64,000 bases of DNA from Carallia brachiata. Its lineage: Eukaryota > Streptophyta > Magnoliopsida > Malpighiales > Rhizophoraceae. Where the stretch lies: positions 861,020-925,019 of the forward strand of contig JADCRB010000074.1 in NCBI GenBank assembly GCA_021464245.1, given 5' to 3'. The stretch's first letter is position 1, and the number at the start of each line of letters is the position of its first letter. Below, one piece after another: positions 35,901-49,300 of this stretch. The translations under genes were made by a program, and so were the position numbers. A model generated the notes under the pieces. The model was not told where the DNA came from and made no database searches. It saw nothing but the letters and a program-made list of their open reading frames with translations.

Positions 35901-38900
35901 TGATTACTCAAGTGCAGAGCTGTAAATGGTTGGTATCAATATCCAGAAATTGAAATAATAGTGCAAATTGGTACACAGGCCTTTCGGTGCTCTAGTGGAG
36001 GAGAGGAGCTGAAAAGACTTGGATCAAAGAAAGAAACATTAATTTGGTCCGCATAATGACAAATAAGCTTGTTGAATAAAGAGGGTATGGACCAGGTACG
36101 TATGGCTTTGTTGATGTAACTGAGGCTAGTGCCATGCCAGGCTCTGTCTATGTCCTTGAATGAAGCCATTACAGACCTAAAAAGGACACAAAGTGACCGG
36201 TGGCTACAGGCTAATGCAAATGCCTAAAATTAGCATATGCCCACTGCCGCACTAAAACAAAAGGGATATATTAAGAGAACAGAGGTTAGAAGATAGAAGG
36301 TTTGTTAATAATATAACAGTTATAAATATTTGTATAACAAGATTAATAAAATATAGTATAAGAAATTATAATATAATTTTTTATTACACAAAAAATTAAC
36401 ACGGTTACATAAATATAAGTTACAATTATATTATGAGTATTTTTTTGTCCACCACTTTACCACTTTATGTCCTCTAATATTTTTCTAAATAAAAATTAAT
36501 GGTGACCCAGTAACCAATGCGCATGCAAAGCAAATTAGAATGTCACGTACACAGAGAATCGTCTGTCCTCCAATTAGCAAGGACAGTAAAATCTGCTAGT
36601 GTCACTCAATTTGTATATTTTAGATGGGAAGGGATGGCAAACCAAAAATAGGAAATTACAATTTTTTCTTTGTATTTGTACGAATCTGTAATTTATTTTG
36701 CAATAAAAAAATTTTCTTATCATTTCTAAGAAAATTAAGAAAAAAGAAAAACCCTTGTTGCCTATATATTGTAACTAAAGAAATACGTACCCATCCCGGG
36801 TATTTAACTTAAAAAAGGTTTGAAAGAAAGAGAAAATAGAGATGGTAATACAATAACAACAAAATCTTAATCTTAAATTTAATTGAAGTGAATTAAATTA
36901 GTGTTCTCTCGCCAATGCATTTTTATTATGAACTACGATTAGAATGAGACACTGATGAATGCAAGAATAAAAAGTACTCAACGAAATTTGGATATTGGTC
37001 AATTAGATCCCTCCATCCTTTCCATGTCTAGCCAACTGGCATTATTTTGTCTCTTTTTCCCACTTAATGTTTTCTTTTAGAACAGGGTTTTTGGCTTTGC
37101 CTGCCATGAATCCTGGACCATTTGGCCAGTTTGTAGCAGCCAATTAAGGCTTTCCGGGAATGTAAATTTGTCCCAATTCCTGCTTGCATTTCCGGAGTAT
37201 CGAAACCGCAATACTGACCGACTGAACATAAATGACGTAAGACAAATTGCTCTTAGGTACATTTATTTAATTAATTAATTAAACCAGGTAAAACCAAATA
37301 CATTTTAAGAAATGGCAATAAGCAATTAAGAATTGTCGATGCTGCTCGTGATTTCACATTGCACAATGTGTTAAGAGATCGAAGGGAACAACCGGATTAT
37401 TAGCAGCGAGAATTGTTATAATATTCGTAATTAGTATTCTTGGAATAAATTCAAAGAATGTGTATGTTAAAAATTATTCATAATATAGTCCGATTATAAA
37501 GAAATAATTAATTAAATAAATAAATCTTAACCGTTAATTTAGGTATTGACGGATATACTAAATTATGTCTAAACTTATATATATATAACCGGTTCTCTTT
37601 CTTTTTAACACACACAAAAAAACTCAATTTAAAACATGTAAGCACAAAAAATGTCAAAATAAAAGTTGGGTGAGAGAAATCAATTATTTAATTAAAACAA
37701 ACATCAATCTTTACTCTGATGCGAAAATGACGACTTCTACAGGTTCAAGTATATTATTTATCCTTTATTATATAAATTTATTCAGTTTTAAAATTTTAAA
37801 ATTAATATTTTATAATGATATTATTAAACCTATCAAGAATGACCATGAACTTGGAGTCATACTCTCCGTACGGATTGGCTTGCATATTGGCTTTATTATT
37901 AGTTTAAATTAATCCCTTTTTGTTATCATTACAAAAACAAACAAAATCTTTCTTTGTTAATTAAAATCCTTGAAGGAAAAAAGAGAGAATTTTTTTTCTT
38001 AAAAAAGAAAGAAAATAAGCGAAAAGAAAAAACTTACAATACTAAAAAAAATTTATCTAAATTTTTATCTGAATGTAATGATACTTTAAATTTTTATAAT
38101 TATTGTAATATTCGTTATAATAAAAAATACATATTATTATTATTTTATTATAAAAAATATCATAACAATTATAAAAAATTAAAACATAATTATATTCAAA
38201 CAAATTTTTTAATATCAAATCTTTTTAGTGCTATTGCTGTAAACAAAAATATTAAGTGTACTGAAACTGCAAACAAAACCGTAGACGCAGGTGACGTGGA
38301 CACATTAAATTATACTAGCAACGTGCAAGGAAGGAGAAAACGAGTAAAGCGTTTGCCACGTCATCCGAAATGGGTGGTCCTAGAAACCAAAATCCCACAA
38401 AGGAGATGTAACAGTACTAAAAAAATTTATTAAAAAATTTTATTTAAATACCGACGTTTTAAATTGTTATAATTATTTATATTTTTTGTAATAAAAAATT
38501 AAAATATATAAAAATATTTTTAAGTTATTAAAAATAAAAATATCATTATAAAAAATAAAGATGTCACTACCTTTAGATAAAATTTTCAAACAAAATTTTT
38601 CAATACTATATCAGCGTCATTTAAAAAAAGGCTTTAACAAGCAACTCGCCTCTGCGCCGTCACAATATAAGATAACGAAGAGTACTGAAGAAGATACATA
38701 GGTTGATGGTTGGGCGTTGGTGGCGGAAGGAAAATTGTGAGAATTTGAAATTACAGGAAGGAGGTCATGAAGGTGTAGTGTAGCAGAGGGTCGATGCAAA
38801 AGAAGGATTATTTGGGCGGCGAGTTCTTGTTGTAAAGGTTTAGTCGGAGTGTCTGTTAAAAAAAAATTTAGTGATTAGTGATTAAAATTTAAGATTTTAT

Positions 38901-39731
38901 TTTAAAAGTTTTGAATTTAAATTGTAAAATAAAAGAGATAAAATTTATAAGAAAAAAAGACTACTCTTATTATATAACTCATAATTTAATAGATTTTTAA
39001 ACAAACAAAAAAAAAAATTCTAGTTGGAGTCAAAAACCAATATTGAGAAATTATATGCACCCCCCTACTCCAATTGCCACTTTCCCATTCTAAGAACCCT
39101 AATTTCACTGGCCCAGTTCCTTTTTTTTTTTTTTTTTTTTTGAATTCACTGGCCTTGTTCCTGCCAATGGATTGTAGCCGAAGCACTAGTGCCCGAGTCA
39201 TTAAGTCGTGGGACCCACATAGGACAGGCGCTGCCATTGTCCTATTACACGTATGATAGGCAGCCGCTGCTGCTCATTTATTTGACTTTTTTATGGGATA
39301 CGTTTGTATATATGTATCTGAGTATCATATTCGATACGCAAATTTCAGTATACGTAGTTGGGTCTTCCCAACAGTCAACAAGCTCCACACAAAGACACGG
39401 CCCAGCATGTAAACAAACAAAAAGGTTCAATATACAGCAACTGGAAACAGAAGTTCCAATGCCGCTGCATAAGATTAGATATATGCACATGTTTGCATAT
39501 CTATGGTATGATATAAAATGAATATAAAAATATAAGAAATACGGACGTACCATTGATCCAGTGCCTAGGAGGCTGAAAGTGGAAACCAGTCCTGTGGAGT
39601 TGATTCACTTTAAGGACTTGGAGATTCTGAAACTCTGAATAGACCTTGTGAGATCCCATGACCCCATTGTCACTTAGAAACATGCAACCAACCAATACTG
39701 TCAAAAATGAAAGAAACCTTGGCACCATCAT
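32936..39731 (-). CDS. Cell-wall invertase (beta-fructofuranosidase, GH32) with an apparent frameshift in exon 5
   Basis: Seven exons on the minus strand: 39551-39731, 35004-35012, 34020-34873, 33767-33925, 33419-33662, 33221-33311, 32936-33130. Exon 1 encodes a signal peptide ([18 protein letters not shown]). The 9-nt exon 2 completes DPN of the WINDPNG nucleophile motif. Exon 3 carries FRDP (transition-state Asp) and MWECPDF (acid/base Glu). Pro in WECPD marks the cell-wall rather than the vacuolar class. The enzyme splits apoplastic sucrose into glucose and fructose. The sum is 1733 nt, one short of 578 codons. Near 33607-33612 the expected frame [13 protein letters not shown] is lost because a T-run is one base short (minus strand), and a stop follows near 33520. 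Exons 6 and 7 continue the normal protein in the restored frame. Either a null allele or a base-calling error. Intact length would be 577 residues. Confidence 0.9.
35013..39550 (-). other. 4.5-kb first intron of the invertase gene
   Basis: Lies between exon 1 and the 9-nt mini-exon; splice sites are GTACGT and CAG. Mostly AT-rich. It holds a possible pair of degenerate AT-rich segments (about 38041-38229 and 38416-38618) around a less AT-rich core, and poly-T near 39120. No independent gene could be supported on either strand, including the ORFs at 35936-36169 and 38617-38799. Confidence 0.65.
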
Positions 39732-39864
39732 TGCAAATTGGTAGCCCTAGATTGTTAAAGGCAATTGAAGGGGCTGCACAAAACCAAAAAAAAGAAAAAA
39801 AAAGAAGGGTTTTTTTTTTTGGTAGTTCTTCAAGGTGATGAAGAAAGGCTAGAGAGTGCACACA

Positions 39865-39872
39865 TATATATA
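39865..39872 (-). promoter_or_regulatory. Candidate TATA box of the invertase gene
   Basis: TATATATA about 135 bp upstream of the invertase ATG on the minus strand; a second tract, ATATATATAT, lies near 39915. Either could act as core promoter. Confidence 0.4.
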
Positions 39873-39879
39873 GTGATGT

Positions 39880-42800
39880 TTGGATAATCTGGTAGCGTAG
39901 GTCAATTTTGGAATATATATATGGTGGAGAGTGAAAAACCCGAGTAGAAAGGAACAGTGGCGGTGGTGGGGGCGGTGGGGAGGGGGTGGTGAAAAGGAGG
40001 AGAGGAATGGATATTGAACATGATAAGGACTGGGTTGAAGATAAAGCTTAGATTTTCCATTAAAATTAGCGGTTGTTTCAGGAAGTTGGAGAATCTTTTT
40101 CTGTTTCAAATTTGGATTTATGATTATCCATTTAGATTTTATTTTGTTTTTGATGAGTCAGATTTTAAACCTAAATAAGGAAAAAGAGCGGTTGTGTTGT
40201 GTGTCGTGTCAAAATCTTTCTATTGCTCTGCTACTAATTAATTGTAAATAAACAAAGTTTAAAACAGTTTTTTTTTTTTAAAAAAAAAACAAATAGACTG
40301 TAAAACTATTAGTTAAATAGATGTGCTTGAGGGAGGATATTCTTGTATTTGCATATGAGGATTTATTAATTGACTGCACAATAAATTATATGCATTTTTG
40401 TCTATTAGGAAAACTCCACTAGTTTTTTTTTTTTTTAACTTTTTTAAATCTAAATCAACTAATTTAGAGAGATAAGAACAATTAAAAAGATATGTCGTTT
40501 GAATTACATATTCATACAAGAAAACTTTACTCGTTAAGACTTATTAATCTTGAAAGGAATATAAAATTTATGAGAAAGAAAGACTTATTTTATAACTTAT
40601 GACAAAAAGACTTTCTAAATAAACCAAACATAAATAAATAAATAAAGATGCACTTTCCTAATTTTTTGTTAATTACCGGTCCTTGAATGTTTCTGTTTTT
40701 ACCCATTTAGAAGCTTTCATTGTTAAGATTAAGGCCGTTGATGATGAGGTCATTCATGATTGTATTTTAAAGGAAAATGATTCTTGGATGCGGATGTGGA
40801 TGAATGCAGTGTTTACAGTATTAACTGTTGTATATATTATTATTATATTTATTACACACTAAACTTAGTTTTAATTTTTAGGAGTTTTTATAATTTTTTT
40901 AACTCTGTCAACTTATAATATATAATACTGCTAAGGTTAATTTAAAATAAGAATAAAAAATATGTGAAAAAAAAAACGTGTCAACTCTATATCAACAATT
41001 TTTTTTCGTCCACGTGTATTAGACAAATTATCCTCTGATGAGAGAGAAAATCAAAACTAAACTAGACCTATCTAAGACTGAGGTTTCAAACAGATCTAAT
41101 TTATTCGGACAAAACTGCACACGTCAATACAAACCGCACATCGATGGGCTTATGACGAAATCAACCGGGTACGTTCGACAACAATTTCTAACAATGTTAC
41201 GGTACAAACAGTAATAAACATACAAACAATACTACAAGTCCCCAAGCAAAAAATAAATCAACAGCAAATAGAATCATCAGATCCAGGGGCGGCGGAGGGT
41301 ACCGGTGGCAGAGCAGATGGTGATGGCAACCGAGCCAATGACGTCATCAACGAAACTGTCGAAGGTGTTTACAGGGCTGACGACTACGTGAGCAGAACCT
41401 GGGACGCTGGAGATGGCCATCGTAGGCCGTGACGGCCACTGTAGGGCCGGCGATGGCAACATTAGAGACTTTAGCTTCGGCAAAGATAGCGCCGATCATG
41501 GCAGCCTCAACGGTAGCAGAAGAATCAGTTGTGGGGTAGGCCGTTGTGGAATAGGCATCAACAGTGGTAGAGCTAGCGGCGGCGACGACAAAGTTAGTGG
41601 TGGCGACGGTGAAGTTGGAGGCAACAACGACGACGAAATTGACTACAAATATAACAAAAAAACCATCTGACTGCTGGGAATTATAGAGTTGAGGATTGGA
41701 AGGTCTTGGGGAGCTTTGTTGGGGCTAGACCTAAGGATGACACAAGCAAGAGCCACCATATTTGAAGAGAAGATGAAGAGAGAGAGTGAAATGGGGAAAG
41801 AGGCAAGAAAAATGGGTGGAGAGGAGGAGGAGAAAAGGTTGAGAGAGGAGAGTAGGGGGACTGGCCATCACCGCTAGCTAGAAGGTTTTCAAAAGTGTTT
41901 TGAGAAGAAACAAAGAGTTTTAGGGTTTTTTAAATCTTAGGGACACAATACAACAAATTTGGTTTAACAAGCTAAAAGAACTTGCATTGTGAAGTTATAT
42001 AATCCTGCTATATGCAGCAATAAAATGTAATTAGCTTTTAATTTAGTATAATTATATTCATAAAATATGAAATAATAAAATTAAAATTTAAAATTAGATG
42101 AATGTTATTTGAAAGTTAAAATGTAAATATTACATAATATGTGCTAAAAAATTTCTTAAAAAATAATTTTTATATAAAATGTTAATATAATTACATTTTG
42201 TTAATAACTAGTTATATCTTATTGTTATAGCATGACTGTACAGTATGGTGCACAAACTTTTTCCGAACTAAATATAGTACGATAGAAAGTTTTATATTCT
42301 AACTCGACTTCCGCCCCTTTATTTATGTATTTTTAGCGTATTTGAAAAACTTGGTTGAATGAGTATGTTAGAAATAATTGCATGAATCATTAATTATTTT
42401 TATTTTTTTCTAAAAAATTTATTGAATCATAAATTGTATAATAAAATTAATTTTTGCATTTTCATAAATATTATATCTCTTGTTAAAATTTGAGACTTCT
42501 ACCATGTAAGTCTAAGTTTTACTAATTAGAATGTCCCTAGAAAATTATGATGTTGTAGTTGTCTAACTTGTATGTCCTGCCTTTTTTCGCTTCTTATCTT
42601 CTATCTTTCATCTTTGGGGAAGTCCTTAGATGGACGTGTTCCGATTGGTACACAATGCAGCAATGTGATCTACGGATCAGGTACTACAGATTGCAATATG
42701 CAGCTCAAGATTGGAACTAGTCAATGAATATGTACACAAAGGTTTTGTTAGATTTGATCCACCAAATTCTAGGGACACGGGACACAAATTTGCACAAACG

Positions 42801-45800
42801 ATGATATATTTTGTCGGCCCATTTTGTTCGTTCTTATGTTGGTTTCAACTAATTAATTAGGATTATAATTTGGTATACAAAAAGTCAGATATTCTCAAGC
42901 AAACGTCACGTTCGGAACGTGCGATCAAGTAGGAAAATATTTAATTTAGAGAGAATTAAAAAAATTGAAACCCACAAGAAATGGATATCATCAAAAGATG
43001 AAACGAGTGCTTGGCCTCGTACATATTTGTTGTTCCTTTCTGGTGGGCCCTAACTGTGCTCAAATTATGAACCGTCAGACATCTTGAGCCAATTACAAGA
43101 TGGGATATGAGTAACACCACCATTCGTTGGTTTTTTTTATATTTTTCAGACCATTTGTATGTAATGATTGATTAGAGAGTTGTGCTTTTAATTTTATGAT
43201 TAGAGGATCCCATCCTACTAAATTTGAATGGTAGTATTAAATTTTTGACTTACTGTCTGATATGAGAAATATTATAATTATTAATTACTTTATATCTTTA
43301 TAAATATAGAGTCACAATACTCTTGATAAGATTGTAAACTACTATTCTTACTTTTCTATTTTTTCACCCACAAAAAAGAAAAAGAAAATATAAGTTCCAT
43401 TGCCTTTTGAATTGGACTCAGACTTAGAGAATGGTCTAATTTTCTGAGTCACCGATTTGATCACTGAGTCATTAGTCAGATGGATGGGTTAATTTTATTA
43501 CCATGCATTACATTCAATATAAAATTTGAGCAAAGTATATCCTAAGAATTGTTGTGTTTTTTGGTCCGTCAATGCCATGATTTGAACTTAATTGCTATAT
43601 ATAGCAAAAAGTTTAGCTGTTCCAAGCATTTTTCTTCGAAAGAAAAAGTATACTCCTAGATCACTAAGACATTATATATGTTCTTTCAGGTGGCACGATT
43701 TTGGTGTTAATTAAGTAGATGTCTTAGCATGTTTGTGGGTTATATGACTACGAGCAATCAAGCAATGAACGCTTTTGCACTCATAAGGAAGAAAAAGGAA
43801 ATGTTCGGTAACTTTTGTATATGTGACCATGAGACGGTGGCATTTAGTTACCACTAACTCTGGCATGAGTTTTGTCACAGGAGGAGCAACCCACCCTGCC
43901 GAATTATTGGGCAAGAAGTATAGACTCAGTACAAGGAATATCAGTCTCTGCAGGAAAATGTTTTAAAGGGAAAAATATTTTGGCAATGCAATTGTGAGAG
44001 CAGTGGGCATGCAAAATTTTAGGTTAGTGGACTATAAAATATATATTAAATATAAAAAAAATAAATAAATTATTAGATACCGTTAAATTAAGTATGGATA
44101 TTTATATACTCTTATTCATGTATTAAAGGACTTGCGTGGTTTTGCACATATTTGGGTGGCTCAGAAAGAACAGTGCTAGAGCACGCTAGAGTTTTTCACT
44201 GAAATGGGGCATTCATTGTGGAAACCAACGAGCTTCGGCAGTACTACTAGAGTAAATCTTTGACATTGGAACACGTCAGACTGAAAAGAGCAACATGGAT
44301 CAGCTGCACCCAACCCAAGCAACTTGCTGGCCAGAAGGTGTGGATTATGCGTTACAAATCGCTCCGCAGTGCGAAACGAGGTGGCCGGTAACTTTCTATT
44401 TCAAAAGAAAAAAAGTTAAAGGTTGGAAGAAAAGTATTGAGAAAATTTTTTAGAATGCAATTAGTTGGGAATCGTTTATAAATATATAGATTCATTGTAT
44501 AATGAAAAAATAATAATTTTTTTAATACACTTACAATTAATACGGTTATACAATAAATTTAATAAATTGTATTATAAAAATTTCTCCAATAATTTCGTTC
44601 GCACCACCTAGTGAAACTCATTTCAAATTGAACTAGTAGGGACTTTATTAGGGTATCCATATGTTATGTCCCCAGACCTAAAAGAAGCATGTCCCACTTG
44701 GAAACAAGCCATATCTCACTTCGCAAAGAGAATATGTATCGTGCTAAGATACAGAGAAATTAACAATTCAAATCTCTATTTTTGAAATATTGGATTCTAA
44801 TTCTAAGAAAAACATAAGATTTACCGAAATGAAGAAAACACTTTGTTGTGTAACTTATGGATAAATAAATTTTCTAATAGATAAATAAAAAAAATTATAA
44901 TATTATTTTTTGTCTATTGAGATTTGAGAGTTCATTTCCTTTTTGGAAGAAAAATAGAAAAGTAAGGTTAATACCTTACAATCTCACTCTATAGTTATAA
45001 GTTTGGTTTTCTTGAATGTTATAACAGAAATTCAAATCTATAATTTTGTATGACAACGAGCAATTTTTTATTGCTGGACCATAATAATCAATAGTTGGCA
45101 GTTTATTGATTATATAGTAGACAACAGAAATATCTCATGCATATATCCCCAAATTATCAACTTTCATTCAATTAAAAAATTATTAAACTTTAGACTTCTA
45201 ATTTAAAATCTAAAATTTTCTATTATTAGAGGATTTTCTTTATCTCTAGAAATTCTCACAATTTTAATTGGAAATTCTTAGATCTAAAAACTAAAATATG
45301 TGTTTTTATACATTCTAGCAGGTCATGTCCTAGTGGGTGTTTAAACTTTAAAGTCATGGCAAGTGTCCAAAATCTTCCTGGAAGTTGAGCTTTCCACCAA
45401 AAGCGAAAGACAAAGAAACTATTGTTAAAACAAGACAAAGAAAATAAACGTGCCTATCATTTTCAACCACGGAACGTTTTTGAGGAAAAAACTGTGAATT
45501 ATTACGTCAGAGATTCGCTCGACTTTTTTTGTCATTATTGTTTTCAATTAAGCTTTGAGATGGCAAGATAGTCCCGACTGCCAGAACCACAAGCTCTATC
45601 TCTACCATGAAAAACTGCCTTAATTTTATCATAATCAATGTAACGTATACCTGACCACGACATCGATGACGTCATCCGTGATTTTTTGTTTGATCTCTAA
45701 GAAGCGACTTCTATGTGGATCCTGAGCCAATAATTCGGAGCAAGAAGTGACCAGAATCAGAAAAGAGTTGTGGCTTCCAAGCACTTTCTGACTTCAGGTC

Positions 45801-46345
45801 CCTCTCCCAAACTACAGTTTTCAAATACAGACCGAATTTTACTCCAATTCAGTAAATCATTAGTTCAGCCGGTGAATTGATGAATCAATTCTAATTTTCT
45901 AATTAATATTTTTTATATTATATAAACATAATAAAATGTTATTAAAATAATATTTAAGTACTTATCAAGATATACAGAAACAATTATCAGAAAAAAAGAA
46001 AGCGGAATATATCTACCTCACAAAAAATTTAATTTCTTCTCACTAATAATTTCACTGTTAATACATTAACAATTTTTACATAACATAAAATGGATCAACA
46101 GCCCCATAATACAATTTAATCAACAAGTGTAGAATTCTGCCACCCACTTTATATTCTTCTTGTTGACTACAGACATCGTAAATCCTAAGATGGATTTATT
46201 CAGTACTAGGCCACAGAAATAGGCAATAACCCTTCTCTACCAACCTTTCCTGCATCCTTACAGTTTTTGTATGGGCAGTAATAGCCATTTACACTTATGG
46301 TACAGATTGACACTCATGACTCACGTAAATGATAAGTGACCAAGC
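39880..46345. other. Long intergenic region, no confirmed gene
   Basis: The part next to 39.9 kb is invertase promoter (a GGTGGGGGCGGTGGGGAGGG stretch near 39965 stands out). A GC-rich island lies at 41277-41880. Copies of the dispersed AT-rich repeat lie near 40550-40630 and 44750-44910. The remaining sequence is AT-rich and without recognisable coding content. The end near 46.2-46.35 kb is probably the kinesin 3' untranslated region. Confidence 0.45.
41277..41880. other. GC-rich island with low-complexity coding look, unassigned
   Basis: A sharp rise in GC inside AT-rich flanks. On the minus strand the frame over about 41400-41650 reads Val/Ala/Thr-rich without a stop (VEAAMIGAIFAEAKVSNVAI is one part); on the plus strand it is Gly/Asp-rich. 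The right part (41760-41860) is a GA-rich purine run. It may be the remnant of a captured gene piece inside a transposon or a decayed Ala/Val-rich protein gene. No start, splice structure or family could be established. Confidence 0.3.
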
Positions 46346-46351
46346 AAATTT

Positions 46352-49300
46352 CTAGTTGAGTTGGACGAGGGGCGATCGTGGTATCAGAGATGGTTTCAAT
46401 TCCTTTGCGCCCAATGATTCGTATGAGTTGTTTTCTCTAAATTCCTCTAGAAGGTCTTCCATTGGCATTGCTCGAAGTGACTCAATCGTCCCCCTGCTGG
46501 GAACGTCTGGCTCACTTCTCTCTGGCGTTGTGCCTGTTGGCCCATAATCCTGCACATTGCCAAAGATCTCATAATAAGATGAAGTCATTTGCATGGTTCA
46601 ATTTTTGCTCATATATACTCCAACACCAATGAAAGAATGGGCTCATTATGTGAAAATATAAACTGAGCAATGTTAAATATGCTAGCTCAACCTACCGTGA
46701 ATCGCTGCTCAAAAGTTTCCCTTGCTGTGTCTTCAATGGCTGCAGCTTGGCCCGTGTGATCATCTCTCAAAATCTCCAGAGTTTTCCCATGAGATTTGAC
46801 AGCCTCCAAGATTCCAAATACGGATCCTCGCTCCTGTGATGAAGTATCTGCAGCATTCATACATCAAAAAGTTCAAATCCCATCTCCTTTGCTAATACGA
46901 CTTATGGAAGAAACACAACATTTCAAAAATGCCAACTCAATCACGTCAAAAACCCAGAAAAAGTGGAATTATCCCATAGTTGCCCATGATAGCAATGTCT
47001 TCACATTGCCACACATTATAGACTGAACAATAACACAAAAATTGTGCCGCATAAGGGGCTATTCATAATTTAGATGATGGACAACTGTTAAGAATCATGC
47101 ACTAAACATGCAACCAGGCATCTCTATCTGTAACACAAGTTTAGCTGCCAATTGTGAATCATATGGGCTGCTGGTATTTATTCGAAAAAAAAAATGAGAA
47201 CTACAAGATGTAATGAAGGAACTCACTGTCAATGTCATAAACAATGTATGCACTGCTCCTTGCCATGTCTTGCTCTGCCGCAACCCTTGCTGAATCAATC
47301 TCCAGATCATGTTGCTCAAAACCATCAGATACATTTCTGTACCAAAAATTTAGAAAAATTAAAACAAGAAAGAAATGTGTAAGCGAGGATGAACATATTT
47401 GACATAATAGCACATACAAAGTGGGAAAAGGGGGAATGAAAAATACTAAGATGATGTTATTAATTTTGCCAAACAGAGTGGATAATCTGGAGCATACGGA
47501 CTGCACAAGGCTTTTCATGCAGGATACAAGCAGAGAGCCATTTGTCGTATGTCTGGATACATGTCAAAATTAACCATGTGGAAGCTATTTCAAAGTGATA
47601 TAAGTTGTGATCTAAAAGAAAAGATGTCATTATTACCTGGTGAGTAATGACAATGAGGAGACGTGCTTATTGCCCATTTCATTTAGAGAATCCTGAGTCC
47701 TTTTCCAGTGCTTGAAAGCAGATTCGGTGGTGCTCACACTAAAGAATGGAGAAGAGGAATGTTAGCCAATGAGTAAGAGATACCGATTTGATCCAAAACA
47801 CACAGAAGACCAAGCACACCATTGCTGTAAGAGCAGCTCCATGCGACAATGTTTTACAGCAGAGTAATCTGCGCAATCCTTTGCATTATTCTCTGCTTGC
47901 GAAGAAAATTCCTGCCATTTTCTTTTAGCATCTGTTGTGATATCCTCCACTGACAATACATGCCCATCTAAAAATGCTTTGTTTCTAGAAGCAGCTTCTC
48001 TGAGACCAATTAAACTTGCTTCCACCTATCAACTCAAATATAAGTCATCTTGAACCCAGACTAAGGGAAAGAGATGGAAAACAATGAAGCACACCAGCTC
48101 TTTCTGATGCTGAATGTGGTTAGAGACCAGATTGTTGATTTCAGCAACAAGCTTCTCAGCATCAGATTTTGATTGCTCCTGCACAGGGTAAGATTCCACT
48201 GAATGAAGTTCAGAATTTGGATAGAACATACCGCAGTTTTACATTTTTATTTTACTTGATGTATATACCTCATAAGCCTTCTGAAAATCAGCAATGCTTT
48301 TCATTTGAATTTGATCAGCTTGCTCTGCATGATTTTCAAGCCTTTTGGAGTCTTCCACAATCTTGTTCAGAAATCCATTTGTGTACTTAGAAATCTCCTT
48401 TATTTGCTCAATACTAATGTTAAATCTCTGTTACATTTCCAAACCAAAAGACAATAAGCAAGGATTAAGAAACAGCAAACTAGTCCTCATCAAAAGAAAC
48501 TCCACATTAGCTAACACATCCATGGCCAATCAACAATTGCAGCAGAAGCAAAAAAAAGATCAAGGAGAAAACCTGTTGGAGTTCCCCAGTGAAAAGAGCC
48601 ATTTCTCCCTGGTGAGTAGAAAGTGTGTCCTGAAGATCATCAAATATGGAAGCTGCCTGACCAGCCTCTTTTGCTAGATACTGATCCAAAAAGGAAAACA
48701 AGACATTTGAATAGACATAGAATAACTGGGACGAGAAAGGAAAGAAATTGAAATTGTTGAAGAAATCCAAATTATTGCCACGTACTTCTTCTACAGATTG
48801 TGAGTGAGAAGAAGCCAAAGATTTAATTTCCTCTAAACTTGCAACGGAGCTTGCCTTGTGCAAACGTGCAACGCTTTGGACTGCTTCAAAGTGAGACATA
48901 TACAAAGCCCTGGAATCTGTTAATTTTTTCTTCATATCCTTGACTGCCTGAAGACAAGAATGCATAAGGCTTGGACTCAGAATCAGTAAACTTCAGACAA
49001 CAAAATTTTAGTTGAAACCAAAATCCTTTTATAACAAAGTTGCAACCTCAATTCATTCTCAGCCATCTAGCAGAAGGAGCAATGGCTAAGAAAATGCAAC
49101 CTTAATGCTTCAGTACCTTATCATGTATGTTTATGAAAGAATAGCAAAGATCCTCAACAGACTGAAGATGTTCATCCTGCCTAGACATTGATGTAGCCAA
49201 CACATTACAAAGAGAACCAATTTGTTGAGAGAGTTCCGTCTTAAAATTGTTTACCACTGATCTGTTATCAGCATTCAGTTTGTCTTCCCTACCTATACAT

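Noticed and set aside
38617..38799. Minus-strand ORF within invertase intron 1
   Set aside because: Too short, no motif, and codon use like the surrounding intron.
43711..43914. Minus-strand ORF of 67 codons
   Set aside because: No recognisable domain, promoter or splice partner.
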